In this document: in pieces, positions 12,155 to 23,828 of the stretch
How positions within the stretch are numbered: position 1 is the stretch's first letter
Layout of the letters: each line of letters opens with the position of its first letter
Assembly (NCBI GenBank): GCA_026214975.1
Contig: JAOBSW010000545.1
Span: forward strand, 1 to 64,000
Direction of reading: 5' to 3'
Length of the DNA: 64,000 bases
From: Gentiana macrophylla
Lineage: Eukaryota > Streptophyta > Magnoliopsida > Gentianales > Gentianaceae
Notes under the pieces: generated by a model
The model's database searches: none
The model's input: only the letters and a program-made list of their open reading frames with translations
Told to the model about the DNA's origin: nothing
Made by a program: the position numbers and the translations under genes

Positions 12155-12746
12155 CTTGGGGTGTAAACGATCCGATCCGAATCGGCGATTTCTTATCGAA
12201 GTGAAAGCGGCGCCATAAAAGCAGATCTTCTTCGAAGCTCGATTCGAGATCGATCGGCGTGAAAAAAATCTTTCGAGATCGGTTCGATAACACATTAATC
12301 TTCTTTCGAGTTCGACTCGATTATCTTTCGATAAAATTCGAAAGACTTTCGAATTTCGAACTCGAACTCGAGCACTTCGGAAAAATGATTCAATTTCAAA
12401 TTTTAAGATATGACATAAAATATCAAATCAAGAAAGATAACAATAATAATCAAATTATATAATTAATACTTAAATAACAACATCCATAGAATTAAGTGGC
12501 ACAATGTCAAATGCATTTGTGCACTTTAATTACATCAAACGATAAAGTGTAAGATATCAAGAAAATATAGTCATTAATCTTCATCATTGGCATTGCTCAT
12601 GTTGACCTCTAAAAAAAGAAAACTCGGGTTTTGAAGGATTACTACCCAACGCCCGAAAACAAAGAACAATAAAAATATAGAAATACCAAACATTATTTCT
12701 ATATTAAGTATTACCGATAAAAATTAATTTTAAAAAATAGTAATAA

Positions 12747-12783
<37 letters not shown>

Positions 12784-12955
12784 ATGTAATGTAATGCTCG
12801 ATTAGGCTCGCGAGCAGGTCGAGTCAAGCATTAAACTGCTCGAGTTCGGCTCGTTAACTATGACGAGCTGCTCGAGTTCGATTAAAACCATATTCGAGCG
12901 AGCATTTACCGAGTCGAGCGGTGAGCGGCTCGCGAGCTGCTCGGATCGTTTACAA
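12155..12955. mobile_element. hAT-like non-autonomous element with GTAAACGATCCGA ends
   Basis: The left end reads GGTGTAAACGATCCGATCC. The right end, on the other strand, reads TTGTAAACGATCCGAGC. The subterminal regions are rich in CTCGAG, GCTCG and CGATTCGA words in both orientations, the usual build of plant hAT MITEs with GTGTAAACGA termini. A (GT)n(AT)n microsatellite (12747-12782) lies inside. I could not fix an exact target duplication, so the borders are within about 10 bp. No transposase frame is present. Confidence 0.5.
12747..12782. repeat. (GT)n(AT)n microsatellite
   Basis: Uninterrupted GT repeats pass directly into AT repeats. Confidence 0.95.
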
Positions 12956-13249
12956 ATGGCTTTTTCATGGGCTTCGATATACAAAAGCCTTTATTGAAGC
13001 TCTAACCCCTAAAGTGATTTTGAAAGAGTCACTACCTATAAAGGCTCTTCATAAATAACTTTGACGTGGGTCATAAACTTTTTGGATGTCATTTTTGTAA
13101 TTGGTCATTACTACTCCTCTAAACAATCTTTGCTTCTCCAACGAAGCTACAATAGAAAAGGATGTGCCTCGATAGGCACCTCATTGGATTTATCTCTCCT
13201 GATAAGCAACCTAGATGGAAGGCCTAATAGATTTTCTCACCAACAATTC

Positions 13250-13302
13250 GGTAAACCTTGAGTGTCCTAATTCATAAAGAATACATAAGCATCAAGCATC
13301 AA
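13250..13302. repeat. Left copy of a local direct repeat
   Basis: GTAAACCTTGAGTGTCCTAA and the bases after it up to CAAGCATCAA recur at 13911-13965 with three or so changes. The right copy is uninterrupted, while this one is split by the LINE insert at 13303. Confidence 0.85.
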
Positions 13303-13570
13303 CATTATTCTTGATGATATTTGGGCCATGAAAAATCAAAGTAGGGGTTTATCCGTTGGTTTTGTTAGTCAGGTTAAAAATATGGCAAGCCACAAAATAC
13401 CCCGTTTGGCTAAAAGTCATAAAAGAAATGTCTTTTGGACATCTTCTTTTTAGATTTGGCTTCTTCAAGCCAGTAACGCTGATGTGATGTAATGTAATGC
13501 TTGTTATCAATGAAAGTTTCTTTGTTTGTAAAAAAAAAATAAATAAATAAATAAAAGCATCAAGCATCAA
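13287..13570 (+). mobile_element. 5'-truncated LINE tail with 16-bp target duplication
   Basis: The 16-mer AAGCATCAAGCATCAA stands at 13287-13302 and 13555-13570. The 252 bases between (13303-13554) end in GTTTCTTTGTTTGT, a run of A and then AAAT repeats, as expected at a LINE 3' end. The body translates to a stretch with GFVSQVKNMASHKIPRLAK, like the end of the RNase H domain of plant L1 elements (compare the FVSRxxNxxAHxxA pattern), followed by a stop. This is a 5'-truncated target-primed insertion. An empty-site-like paralogue lies at 13911-13965. Confidence 0.75.
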
Positions 13571-14194
13571 GTCCAATTTATTCCACTGTGATAGTGAGTA
13601 GGTTATTTGTAGAAAAGCAGATGATTTGGGAGTTATAAATGATGCGATTTGTCTCTTCTGGCTTTTATTTTATATTTTCATTTGTCTCCGATTTTTATTT
13701 TTTCCCATTTTTTTATTCTTTTAAACCACTGCCCCTAAAATCAAAGCACAAAATTTTGCCAGTAAGCATGCTTCATGGCATCATGGCAATTAGTAACAAT
13801 TATCAAATAACACATAAAAATGTATTTTGGAAAGTTAATCAAATCACGATGTAACTGGGGCTCTTTATTTAACATGGTCTTAATTCCAATTTGCTTGAGT
13901 GTCCAACAAGTTGGTAAACCTTGAGTGTCCTAATTCATAAAGAATAAATAAGCAGCAAGCATCAACTCCAATCTGCTTTTGTGTCCTATACTAGTTACAT
14001 CACTACACATTAGCATGATGAAAATCCCAATAATAATAAAGAATACAACTTTTCAACCAGGAAAAAAAAAAAAAAATCAACCAAGAATTGGTTTCAGAAC
14101 TGTTCACCTAAAAATTTCTTTACTTTTTGTCACTGGAAAGAATCCCATGATTGGTTTCTTCTTGTAGGAAAAAGAAGAAACAAATGCAAATTTA
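13571..14194. other. Spacer downstream of the phospholipase gene
   Basis: The second copy of the local repeat lies at 13911-13965. No gene is recognised otherwise; the part nearest 14194 should hold the 3' untranslated region of the phospholipase gene. Confidence 0.5.
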
Positions 14195-14628
14195 TTAGGT
14201 GGTGAGAATTGGAGGCAAGAAGGGAGTTTTGGTGCCAATAACTTTAGCTTTGGTGTCTGGAAAGTTCACTAGTCCTGGTAGTTCAGTCACCTCTCCATCT
14301 CCAGTCACCCCAATTGGATAGCTAAGCAGATGCCCCGGAAGGTCCGCCTCTAAGGTCTCGGACGCGTAAAGATCCCAGTACTTCTCTGCTATATTGTTAA
14401 CTTTTTGGATGCATTCCAGGCTCTCAGGTTGAAGGAAACTGTTGTCTAGCATGCCCATGTGTTCATACCACAACGCCATTCGAAAACCGTGAATTTGACC
14501 TCTAGCTGCCTGTTTGGTTGATAAATGGTATGGTTGAAAGGCCCCCATTGCAATCTCTGTGTCCCTTCCACCATCCATTGATCTCTGGTTTATGTTTGCA
14601 GATCCTGTTATGATGTATTCGTCATCAA
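14195..14628 (-). CDS. PLDALPHA1: Phospholipase D alpha, exon 3
   Basis: After the ATGCAG acceptor it completes the second HKD ([20 protein letters not shown]) and runs to the family-typical C terminus PPILTT and a TAA stop at 14197-14195. Intron 2 (14629-14720) is 92 bp with GT-AG ends. Confidence 0.92.
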
Positions 14629-17277
14629 CTGCATGGAAGAAACAAATTTCTTGATGTTTTAATGAAAACAATTTTGATGCTTTTAGGAAAAAAGGGTTTT
14701 GGAATGAGAAATTAAATTACCTATCATCATTTTAGCATGAACATAGATCATGAACCTCCTGGCTTGTTGGGCTCTACTGTAATCTGTATCAGGATCCGGT
14801 TTCTGTGAAGGTTCATATTCGCCGCTTTTCTTCACTTCCCGGTTTCCTAAGCAAAAGAATGTCAAGTAATCTTTCGGGTTGGCTTCGATTCCCTTTGCAC
14901 GAAGGGCTTGAATTACATCCATATACATCATCTGTATAGTTCTCCTTTGCCAATCAAGTATTGCTTGGCCTGAAACACTCTCGGGAAAGCCTTCTGGCCA
15001 CATTGGAACCACCACGTAAACAGTAAACCTCTCCCCGGCTTCAATCTTGCTCGTAATCTTAAGTGAAAGTTCCTTGGGGATTACGTGCAAAACACCAACG
15101 TCTGCATCGTTGATATCGGTTGAATTCCATGAGAAAGAACTTCCTAGGAAATACTGATTCTCTATGTAAATGAAGTTTTTGGCTCGTCGAATTGCGTTGA
15201 TATAAGCATCTTGAATGCTTCTGTCTATGATGTTGTCCTTACCACTAATAAGTCCACACTTTGCTGCTTCCTCAGGCTTATCAGGAAATCCAAATGCGGC
15301 CCCACCGTCAATGGAACGGAAGATCTGAACGTTCCACGACTCATGATCCTGTGGATACATGACCGCAGAAGGCGGAATCATAGTCCCTTCAAGTTCTCGT
15401 AGTTTTACGAGTAAGTCCTTATTTCCTTGCTTCCACCATCTTTGTTCAAAATTGAACAATACATCCCATGCTGCAGGACCCTCGAGCCTAGAATGAATGT
15501 CGTGCCATGGCTCTCTCGGTCCACCCTTTTCGATAGATGCACCCGGAAAATTCGGTTGATGAAAATCATTGTGATGAACAGTGTCAAGTGTCCTGAATAG
15601 TGAATGAAACTGAGTATCATACCTTCCGTCGCAAAGATCAATACCCCCAACAAAACTGATAATCCGCCTCCTTTCTGTATTCCCGTTTGGCACCTCACTA
15701 TCTACAACAACAATCTTTTGGTGATGAGTGAACATAGTACCGATTTCTATATCCTGAACAATGCTCCGCCCGTCATCAGGATTTCGTGGGCATAAGACGC
15801 AGTGTACTTGAGATCCTTCGAAATAGTTTGCTGTTTCTTCATCATGGGTTTGCATCTTTCCTTCATTCTTCAGTAATTTGACGGATGTTCGATCATCCCA
15901 AACAAGCATTAGAACTTTTACACCTTCGTTAGCTTTCTTCTTCAGTAGTTCACCGATCGTTAAATCTCCACCAGGCTTTTGCCTACTTGAATCCCTTATC
16001 AAAGTTATCTCTGTATATACAGACCATCCTGTAATGTATATCAAATGCTTAGCTTTCGTAATTGCATCGAACATATCCTCCCAGCATCGATGTGGCTCAT
16101 AGTATTTCCCATCAGACAAAGAAATCTTAGGAAAGAAGTTGTCAGGAACATGAGAATCCTGATAAAGAGTAACTCTACATCCGTTACGTTGAGGATAGAA
16201 CGTGTAAGGAACACCTGGATAGCGTGGACTTGAGATTCCACGAGACCAATTAAGTTCATGTATGTTACAGAAAAATTGAACCTTTACATGAATCTTAGGA
16301 TGTCCATGGACAGGATTATGTTTTACATCAAGAATCGGAAGCCATTTATCGACTTCTTTTTCAATGAGCAATTCTCGGACAGGCAAGTAAGCTCGTCCAA
16401 TGAGTTCAGCCCCGATCGGATTATCTATTTTTACAGTGAATACAGCATCAGAGCACATATGGGCAGTATAAATGTGGAAGGACTCATACCAACGAGGATT
16501 CGAATGTTCATTCAATAGCCTTGTCCTCCCAACTCTACATTTCCTAAATCTATAGTAGCATACAGTCTTGAAGCAGTACTACGAAAACCGACAGCTCCTC
16601 AACCCCTTCGACCACCTGCAATGATCAAATCCTGTTAGATGAAGGCTAATCCTCCCTCCTTAGCCTCATATACAACAAGTTGCCAATCAAGCTTTTAACG
16701 AAATTATCGGATAAACCCGACTTTCGAAGGTCTATTTTAAAGGAGCTTTTTATTTGCAATACACTGATTCTACCAGAGTGCGCTACACTACACTACCAAT
16801 CAAACTTTGGAAAGTCGGGTTCTGGAGGCAAACCCGACTTTCCGAAGGCCGGTTCTCACAGTACAGGCGTACCAGGAGTCGGTTTTAGTCCTAAAACCGA
16901 TTTTCAAAAGATGGATTGGTAGTGTGGTGCCGTGCACAGGTAGAATCAAGTGTGTTGTAATAAAAGCCCCTTTAATATAGACCAAGTGGAAGATTTCAGA
17001 GGAATAGTAGTACAGTAGCACAACATTTTACATCTTTAATCTGTTAATAATATTATATGGGAGTTGATTAAGCAAAATTCAAGTACAAAATTAAATTAAT
17101 AATGTTTTCTCATTCTCTATAAACACGCTAAAAATAAATAAAAAAAATAAAAAGCATAAGAAAGAAAAGAAAGAATGGTGCGACCTTGTGAAATAGATTG
17201 CTGGCAAAACCACCGAGCAGCTTATCAATCTCATAGATAGTAACATGAAGAGTTCCATGTAGCAATATCTGTGCCAT
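14195..17277 (-). CDS. PLDALPHA1: Phospholipase D alpha, three coding exons with two apparent 1-bp gaps
   Basis: The enzyme hydrolyses phosphatidylcholine and related lipids to phosphatidic acid; it is calcium-dependent and moves between cytosol and membranes. Exons: 17277-17185 ([16 protein letters not shown] start), 16615-14721 and 14628-14195. The order is a C2 domain (first 150 residues), first HKD motif HxKxxxxD ([10 protein letters not shown], residue about 330), the ENQYF stretch, the ERF motif, second HKD (HAKMMIVD, residue about 658, split by intron 2) and the usual LPPILTT end. Total length is 807 residues, matching the 808-812 of the family, only if one base is missing near 16595 and another near 16541. 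As read, exon 2 shifts frame twice within 60 bases. From 16539 to the end the frame is open and all catalytic residues are kept. This may be sequence error or a young null allele. Paralogue number (alpha 1) is inferred. Confidence 0.93.
14721..16615 (-). CDS. PLDALPHA1: Phospholipase D alpha, exon 2
   Basis: It starts after TTGCAG at 16616 and ends at ATAG before a GTAATT donor. It carries most of the C2 domain, the first HKD motif (codons near 15723-15700) and the first half of the second. Two shifts of frame lie near 16595 (GAGGAGCTGTCGG) and 16541 (GGAAATGTAGAG). Frames before, between and after them each match the family. Confidence 0.9.
16741..16970. mobile_element. MITE inside intron 1 of the phospholipase gene
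   Basis: The left end AGGAGCTTTTTATTTGCAAT and the right end on the other strand GGGGCTTTTATTACAACACA continue as imperfect inverted repeats for about 58 bases, to CTACCAATC. TTTAA lies on both sides (16736-16740 and 16971-16975), a possible target duplication. Internally a hairpin pairs GGAAAGTCGGG with CCCGACTTTCC. It shares terminal words with the MITE at 11668. Confidence 0.7.
17185..17277 (-). CDS. PLDALPHA1: Phospholipase D alpha, exon 1 (31 codons)
   Basis: It encodes the conserved alpha-type N terminus [20 protein letters not shown] and ends in phase 0 at CACAAG, followed by GTCGCA, a rather weak donor. The ATG at 17277 lies eight bases after a TGCAG acceptor, so an intron probably also splits the 5' untranslated region, as in other PLD alpha genes. 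Confidence 0.85.
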
Positions 17278-17640
17278 CTCTCTTCCTGCATTCATTACCA
17301 TTTACCAACAATTATTATTATTATTATTAATTGTATTATTACATGAAAAAGTTTCAGATTAATAATTAGAGAAAATGATCAAACCTTAATATCCTCAAAA
17401 ATAAAGAAGATAAGTAATCAAAGATCAACAAAGGGGAGAAGAAGTGATTCAGATGATGAACAAAAATAAGTGGAAAAGAAGAAGACAACATGTACACCTA
17501 CCCCTTCAGTTGGCATATTGATATTTACTAGGGGAGGGGATTATTCTTGTGGAAAAGTTGCAGAATATGCTTTTTTTTTTCTTTTTTTTTTTTGTGAATG
17601 AGCAAAAAGAATTTTCTCCCCTTATAATAATGGCCATCAT
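17278..17640 (-). promoter_or_regulatory. Probable 5' leader, leader intron and core promoter of the phospholipase gene
   Basis: Read on the minus strand, GAAGGGGTAGGTGTAC gives a donor at 17501 and AATGCAGGAAGAG an acceptor at 17286, defining a 216-bp intron in the leader. About 115 bases upstream of the donor, ATTATAAGGGG (near 17630-17620) is a reasonable TATA box. A pyrimidine/purine-rich run lies between. Inferred from sequence only. Confidence 0.45.
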
Positions 17641-18130
17641 CTTAGGAAAAAAATTATTTTATTTGAGTATAAGAATATTATCTTTTTGATTCTCCAATCA
17701 CAATATGGAATAATACTGAAAAAAATTATTATTTAAGATATTATTTTTATTATTTTCTATATTTGGGGATAAGAAATTGGTGTCCAAATTATTTGGTGGA
17801 AAGTTCATTTGTGGCATAGAAATGTTTCAGAGTTGCTTTAGTGGTTCACCTTCTTCATTGTTTAGGAGTTGGGGTTGGACCCGTAATTGGTCGACAAAGA
17901 ATTGTTATTAAAATGTATCAGATCGGGTCACATCTTGTAACATTTTAATAAATTTTTTTTCCGATAGAGTTCAAAAATCTTTTTTTTATCCGTTCTTGTA
18001 ATTGGAAAATATGAGGACTAAATAATCACGATACGCGAATTTTGGGTATATCGTCGGGTGCAAAATTTCCTTTCATTTTCATCATCAAATTTATTTAAAA
18101 ATAATCATACACGCATTACATACGAGAGAC
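17641..18130. other. Upstream spacer, no recognised gene
   Basis: AT-rich; may contain distal regulatory sequence of the phospholipase gene. No frame of interest. Confidence 0.4.
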
Positions 18131-18298
18131 TTTATGGTGCAACGGTTGTAAGAAGGTTGTACCAAGTGACATACATTAGAGCCTCTCATTTTTACTCTCT
18201 TTCACATAATACACTTTTATCGTGTATGAGAGGTTAGAAATGAATGGTTGTAATGTATGCCACTTGGTACAACCTTGCTACAACGGTTGTATTATAAA
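18131..18298. mobile_element. Hairpin MITE
   Basis: The left arm TTTATGGTGCAACGGTTGTA, continuing through GGTTGTACCAAGTGACATAC, pairs with a right arm that reads TTTATAATACAACCGTTGTA on the other strand. Arms of about 50 bases enclose a short loop, so the whole element can fold into a hairpin. No coding capacity; superfamily unknown. Confidence 0.7.
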
Positions 18299-21020
18299 AT
18301 TTGTCTGAAAATGATAATCTGAAAATAAAAATATGAAAACATGACTTCCACTAAAATTTACACATTTTTTCATACTCAATTACAAAAATAATATATATTT
18401 AGCTGTAAGCATCAAAAGTTGAAAAATCGCCGTGATTCTTTCACCATATTGTTAATTATATATATATTTGGCGTTTTTAAGATGCGATGCGATCTTGGCG
18501 ATAAAGATTAAATATAAGTGAATCTATACTATGGATATTCAATTTTACACACATGAAAAGATAATAATTAGTTAATAGCAAATTATAAATAAAACTTCAG
18601 TGCAAATACGCATATTCCATTGTAATCAATAACATCAAATAAGATACCAATGAAATGTCAAGTTGTTCATAAGTACAACATGTTCAATTTTCCATCAACT
18701 ATGTTGATGGAGAGGTAATGATAATTGAGATGAATCGCCGAGTGTCAAGAACTTCTATAATAGAAGCAAAAGAAATGGGCTCCGATAGCAAAGATGGGTG
18801 CAAACCTCTTTTTTGGCTTCTCTTTGTTGCCTTCTTAATATGTCAGATACCTAATTATATGAAACAGAAGACATCAAATGAACATATGGGAAAAAAATGC
18901 ACTATTTCATTAGCCGGAGATCTTATGTAGAGTATAAGGTAACAACAACCCACTTGCACATTATTACACCATACACTGTCAATTTGAAGTACCTCAAATG
19001 ATGTCAGAGCTTCTTTTTTTCTTTCCAACTAAAATTAAATATCACATAAGGTTACCAAACATGAAAGATTAAACGTTTATCAAGGTTCAACGCCGCATAA
19101 AAAAATCAAGAACGGGCTAACTAAGAAGAAGCCACGTCCCAATCTCCGACAACATCTAATCAAGAACGATACTTATAACGCCATGAAATGAGCACGAAAT
19201 AAGTCGATTCTTATTAACATGAGCGGTATATGAAGCTCTATTCCGTTCATTGGATTATTCGAATACTTAGAAAATTGATGGGCGTAATTTGCGGGAAGAC
19301 AAATATCAGACCTAATTAGTTTCAAGCGGGAGCCAAGAAAGAGATGCATCAAGAATGAACGAATTCTCTCGATTATACATGAGAATAAAGTGAGGGTTAC
19401 CGCAACAAATCAATAAGTATTCAGGAGTAGCAAAATCATTTTTAAATGATCACAGATCAAGAAGCCAAATTCAGCAATGACGAAGACTTACATTCATTCC
19501 AACAACTCTTGAGCAGTGAATTTCTTCTGGTGAAGTAAACCATGCAAGTGAATTCTAAAGTTCTGAAATCCAAATAGGTAAGGGGTAAAGGGGTCAAACA
19601 ATGTACCATGTCGAACCATGAAATTCCACAAATCAACATGAGAAGTTAAAAAATAGATCAATAAAGCAAACCAATTAGAATTAGTCAAAAAAATCACAAT
19701 GAATCAAAAGGCATCTCCTAAAAAGTTATAACAATCATCGAAAAGGAAGGGTGATTTACCAAAAAGCTTGTTCATTATATAGCTTAGAAAAGGGATTAAC
19801 TTCAAAATTGTAAAACCATCAGGTTCAGTTAAATAAGAAAAGAAATTAAAAAGCAATTTCCTATGGTATCCAACTATCCATAAAGAAGCACACATCTGTA
19901 ACTCTAAAGCCTTTCACAAAGGCAAGAGCATTAAATTAACTGAAACTATAAATCCTTTTACAAAGCAGCAAGAGCTTTAAGATTCACCTCCTGAGGACAT
20001 ATATTTCAGCCTCAAACATGCATGTTGGCAAATCCACCCATCTGAAGATGAACAAAAGTGAAGGACAACAACTACTCTTAACATGTTGGCCAAATTTAAA
20101 ATAAACAACACTAATGATAGTCTTTCATGTTTGACACATTAAACCATGTTACCGTAAGTGAAAAAAAAACAAACGAAAAAACTAACCGGAAGTGAAAATA
20201 TTGCACATTAAACCATGTTACCGTGAAAGCGTCATCCATGATACAACAAAAATGAGAAAAATATTGTTACCTTTGGAATACTCTTCAAGAGAAACAATTC
20301 GAAAGACATCTTAGCATAGAAAATGTAAGGTCTCGTCTCACGGAAAAAAATCAAAACAAAAAAGGAAGACATCAACCTCTAATCCATTTCCAACTCCTTT
20401 CCTGCCAATAATTTGAAATCTAAGAGCTTAAACATGTTTCCTTAGATGTTGAAAGATGTCCTCCTTTTCAATAGCAGTTATTGTAGGATCAACATCCGCT
20501 GTCGAAAGCATGTTGGAAAGTGTTTACTCTGTTCCGGAAGTCCCACATGCTCGATTTTTCACGCATAAATATCACATATTTACAAAGGAAACTAATTAAT
20601 AAACATGATTTGCAAATATGACCAAAGCAATAAACTCGAGCTAAGAAAGAGAATGTATTCTACATACATGATAATAAGGCGATGGCGGCGCAATAGTCAT
20701 GAAGACATGAACAATCTTGTAAATTTCCTTAAACAATAGGAGTATGATCTCAAGCACATGAATCTTTCCCGCTTTTGATTGAGTTTTCCTTTCGCTATGG
20801 TGACTGCAGCTCCCAAAATGAACCCAACCACCACCCACAACTACACTAAGAAATAAAACAAATTAGTATAGGTTAAAGATTGAGCGTGCTTGATTAATGG
20901 CTCCAAGATGTTCATTAACACTAATAAAGTAATATCTTATCAAATAAGATAAACAATGTAAAAATTCAAGGAGAGATAGGGGTTGAAAAGAAAAGAAAAA
21001 TCACCGAGCAAGCGTACCAA
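18299..21020. other. No recognised gene
   Basis: Long AT-rich interval. A 70-codon plus frame at 18718-18930 has one hydrophobic segment, and minus frames at 19457-19895 and 20641-20838 are short; none resembles a known protein. I see no RNA gene or repeat borders. Confidence 0.45.
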
Positions 21021-22638
21021 ATGAGCCCCATTATGAATCAATCAAAAAAGTGACAAATTGCTTGATAATAATGGAGAAAAGCAGAAACAGGACCTTTTTT
21101 TCCCTTCACTTTCACCGAAATTAGAAGGTGAGAGTGTGCGGATAAGGCCGGAAATCGAAGAATTTCTATTATCAACAACAATGCAACATACCGCTTAATG
21201 GGCTCTCCGGAAATCGAAGAATTTCTATTATCAACAACAATGCAACATTCGTGAGAATGGTTCTCCATTGTCGACGCCTCTGTGTGGAGGAACGCGACAA
21301 GGGACATGAATGAAAGGAGTAGAACAAAAAGTCATGAAAGGCGAAATGAATGATTTCAATGAAGTCTCTGCTGGAATCTCTACAATTAGAAAATATGGAA
21401 GGTGATAAAGCAAAAATGCTTAGTCCGAAACAAAGTTTTTTCATTAGCAAATAATTGTGTACCCATGCTCCTAAAAACATAATCAAATTCAAGTATGGGG
21501 TCTCCCAATACAATATTTGCGTCGACGCCCCTCGATTCATCGTCAAGCACCCATGTCTTCTCGCACCTCTCTCCTCAATGTCCAACTCAATCTTGTGCAT
21601 ATGTCATACCACCACCTACATCACGAAAATGAGAATCAATAAATAAGACTCAAACAAATAAACACTATATCCATGAATATTACATGAATTCGATCAACAC
21701 ATAGCGAGGAAAGTAAGTATCAACATCTGAATCGAAAACCCGTGAGTTCGGAAAGTTTAAACTTTAGATAAACTAAAGAACTCTTACAGAGACGAAATTC
21801 TACGGAGCATTAAAAAAACTATACAACTAAACATTAGATTGAATATAATGAGATAATGGAAAAGAAGAAGCCCTATGAAAAGGAACAATCCGGATAAGAA
21901 TCTTACATCATAAGTATTAATCGGATATTACTCACTCATGAATCAATCCGAATTGATTTATCTTCATTGACCACAACTCTCAAACCCTAATTGAGAATTC
22001 TTAAATAGCTTCTCACAAAGACATTCTCTCGAAGCGGTATATCTCGCAACATCCAATTCAAAAATCTACAAATTTGATGAAAATTGGTGCACGTTATGAC
22101 ATAAAGACAACAAAAATGAAAACTTCTTTACACGTTGAATAAGAAATGCATATCATTTTGCATCAATATTCATTGCCAAAGCATTAGCTAATATGAAGTC
22201 ATGAATCGAGGAAGAATGTAGCATTCACTCATCAAGTAGGAAAAAAGATAATGGGACAACATGAACAGAAAAAAAAAAAAAAAAGGAAAAAAAAACTATG
22301 AAATTACTTTAGATATGAAAAAAAGAAATCCTGATTTAAGGCAAATCACAGATTTTAAATCATATCAGTCGACCAAAATGATAAATTACTGTAAATTTTA
22401 CCTCTTTAACTAATGAGCAATAACATTTCGGAGGAGGAAGTGTATAAATCTTGGAAGACTGATTATCCATGGGGTTTGTTGCAGATATGATGTGATCCTG
22501 AAAATACAGCTATAAAAAGGATTTGAAATTTGAGTGACTGATTTTCAATTGAGATTGTTAGAGCGATCTTGATTTCGAGATTTCATAAGGCTTTCGTCGA
22601 GATTTTCTGGGGTGGTTGCACGAATTTAGGAAATGAGT
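21021..22638. other. Unrecognised interval with a 59-bp-period duplication
   Basis: CCGGAAATCGAAGAATTTCT and the following bases through GCAACAT (about 43 bp) occur at 21148 and again at 21207, so short minus-strand frames here are partly duplicated. Codon content does not look protein-like. Nothing else is recognised. Confidence 0.45.
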
Positions 22639-22869
22639 TGTACAAAGGATGCACATGTTGATAAGAACGGGTATACATCGGTTTATTTTACGGGTTTGGT
22701 TCTTATTTCCGGGTAATCGGGTTAAATCATCCTTTCAAATATATATAGATATAGATGTACAAAGGATGCACATGTTGATAAGAACGGGTATACATCGGTT
22801 TATTTTACGGGTTTGGTTCTTATTTCCGGGTAATCGGGTTAAATCATCCTTTCAAATATATATAGATAT

Positions 22870-22872
<3 letters not shown>
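22639..22872. repeat. 117-bp perfect tandem duplication
   Basis: The unit begins TGTACAAAGGATGCACATG and ends ATATATAGATATAGA; copies start at 22639 and 22756 with no visible difference. The second copy runs directly into a (TA)n tract. Confidence 0.95.

Positions 22873-22941
<69 letters not shown>
22872..22941. repeat. (AT)n microsatellite
   Basis: An uninterrupted AT repeat of about 70 bases. It directly adjoins the 3' end of the LINE fragment and may have grown from its tail. Confidence 0.95.
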
Positions 22942-22944
<3 letters not shown>

Positions 22945-23828
22945 AAACGATCTTCTTTATTCAACAAACTCTGATGTCAAGTATTTTACAAAGAGTACAA
23001 ACTACAAATAAAACAAAGACAAATCATTGTTTCTCTAGACCCCATGCTTATCTAATATTACAGGCTCGTTCCACCATTTGGCCTATGAAGATACTTGGTG
23101 GAGGGCAGCAACTCGCCTCCCCAAATATCCGTTTATTGCGCCAAATCCAAATACCATTAACGATCTCTCTCCAGATGTATTTGCATCTAGGGGTCTCCAA
23201 AGAAGTGCGAATCAAATGCAAGGAAAACATAATCCAGTCCCTCGTGGACTCAGCGGCAAAAAATTCTTCGCTACAATCAGGTGCCAAAAAGTTTTCCCAA
23301 ATCGTTCTAGGCCAGTCGCAATCACGGAGAGCATGCAGAGACGTTTCCTCAACTTGCCCACAGAAACATCAAATACTCGAATCCATGACTTGACACCGAT
23401 ATAAACGTGCTGACACTGGTTTGATTACCTCTAGCTGGGCCCTTTAGACTCCAAATCTCTCTCCAGATAGGATCCAAATTGTGTTGTACCGCTAGCTGAA
23501 TTTGAAGGTGATAGCCTGAACTAACCGTATAAAGTCCCTTGGCAAAATCCCTCCAGGTGAGAATGCCATCAATCATTTCGGCTCCCTTCTCTATAATAGA
23601 CGGCCCACTTTTGATGCCCCTCCATATCATGGAGCTTCCTTGCTTCAGAGGTTGATGAATGTCTCCATATTTTGCTTTAAGTGTTTCAACCCACAAAGCC
23701 TTCTTACCCTTCGGATATTGCCAAGCTAGTTTTGCCAAGAACGCTAGATTCATATCTGCTAAGTTTTTGAATCCTAGCCCACATGCTTCCTTAGGTACAC
23801 ATAGCTTATTCCACGCAATGTGATGCAA
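22942..23828 (-). pseudogene. 3' fragment of an L1-type LINE (post-RT region)
   Basis: On the minus strand the frame from 23828 (WNKLCVPKEACGLGFKNL, LNLAFLAKLAWQ type) matches the segment just after reverse transcriptase in plant LINEs. It is followed by a zf-RVT-like part (TVSSGYHLQIQL, IWREIWSLKGP) and, after a frame change near 23400, by CGQVEET and RDWIMFSLHL. RNase H is missing or eroded. The 3' end (TTGAATAAAGAAG) passes into the (AT)n tract. The 5' end is cut by copia-like DNA at 23828. Confidence 0.75.

Noticed and set aside
12140..12975. 8-bp target duplication for the GTAAACGATCCGA element
   Set aside because: Best candidates around the two ends agree too poorly to call.
15211..16518. 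Several plus-strand frames of 60-97 codons
   Set aside because: Shadows opposite phospholipase exon 2.
22649..23011. 120-codon plus frame with IYIYIY tail
   Set aside because: It is a translation of the 117-bp duplication and the (AT)n tract.
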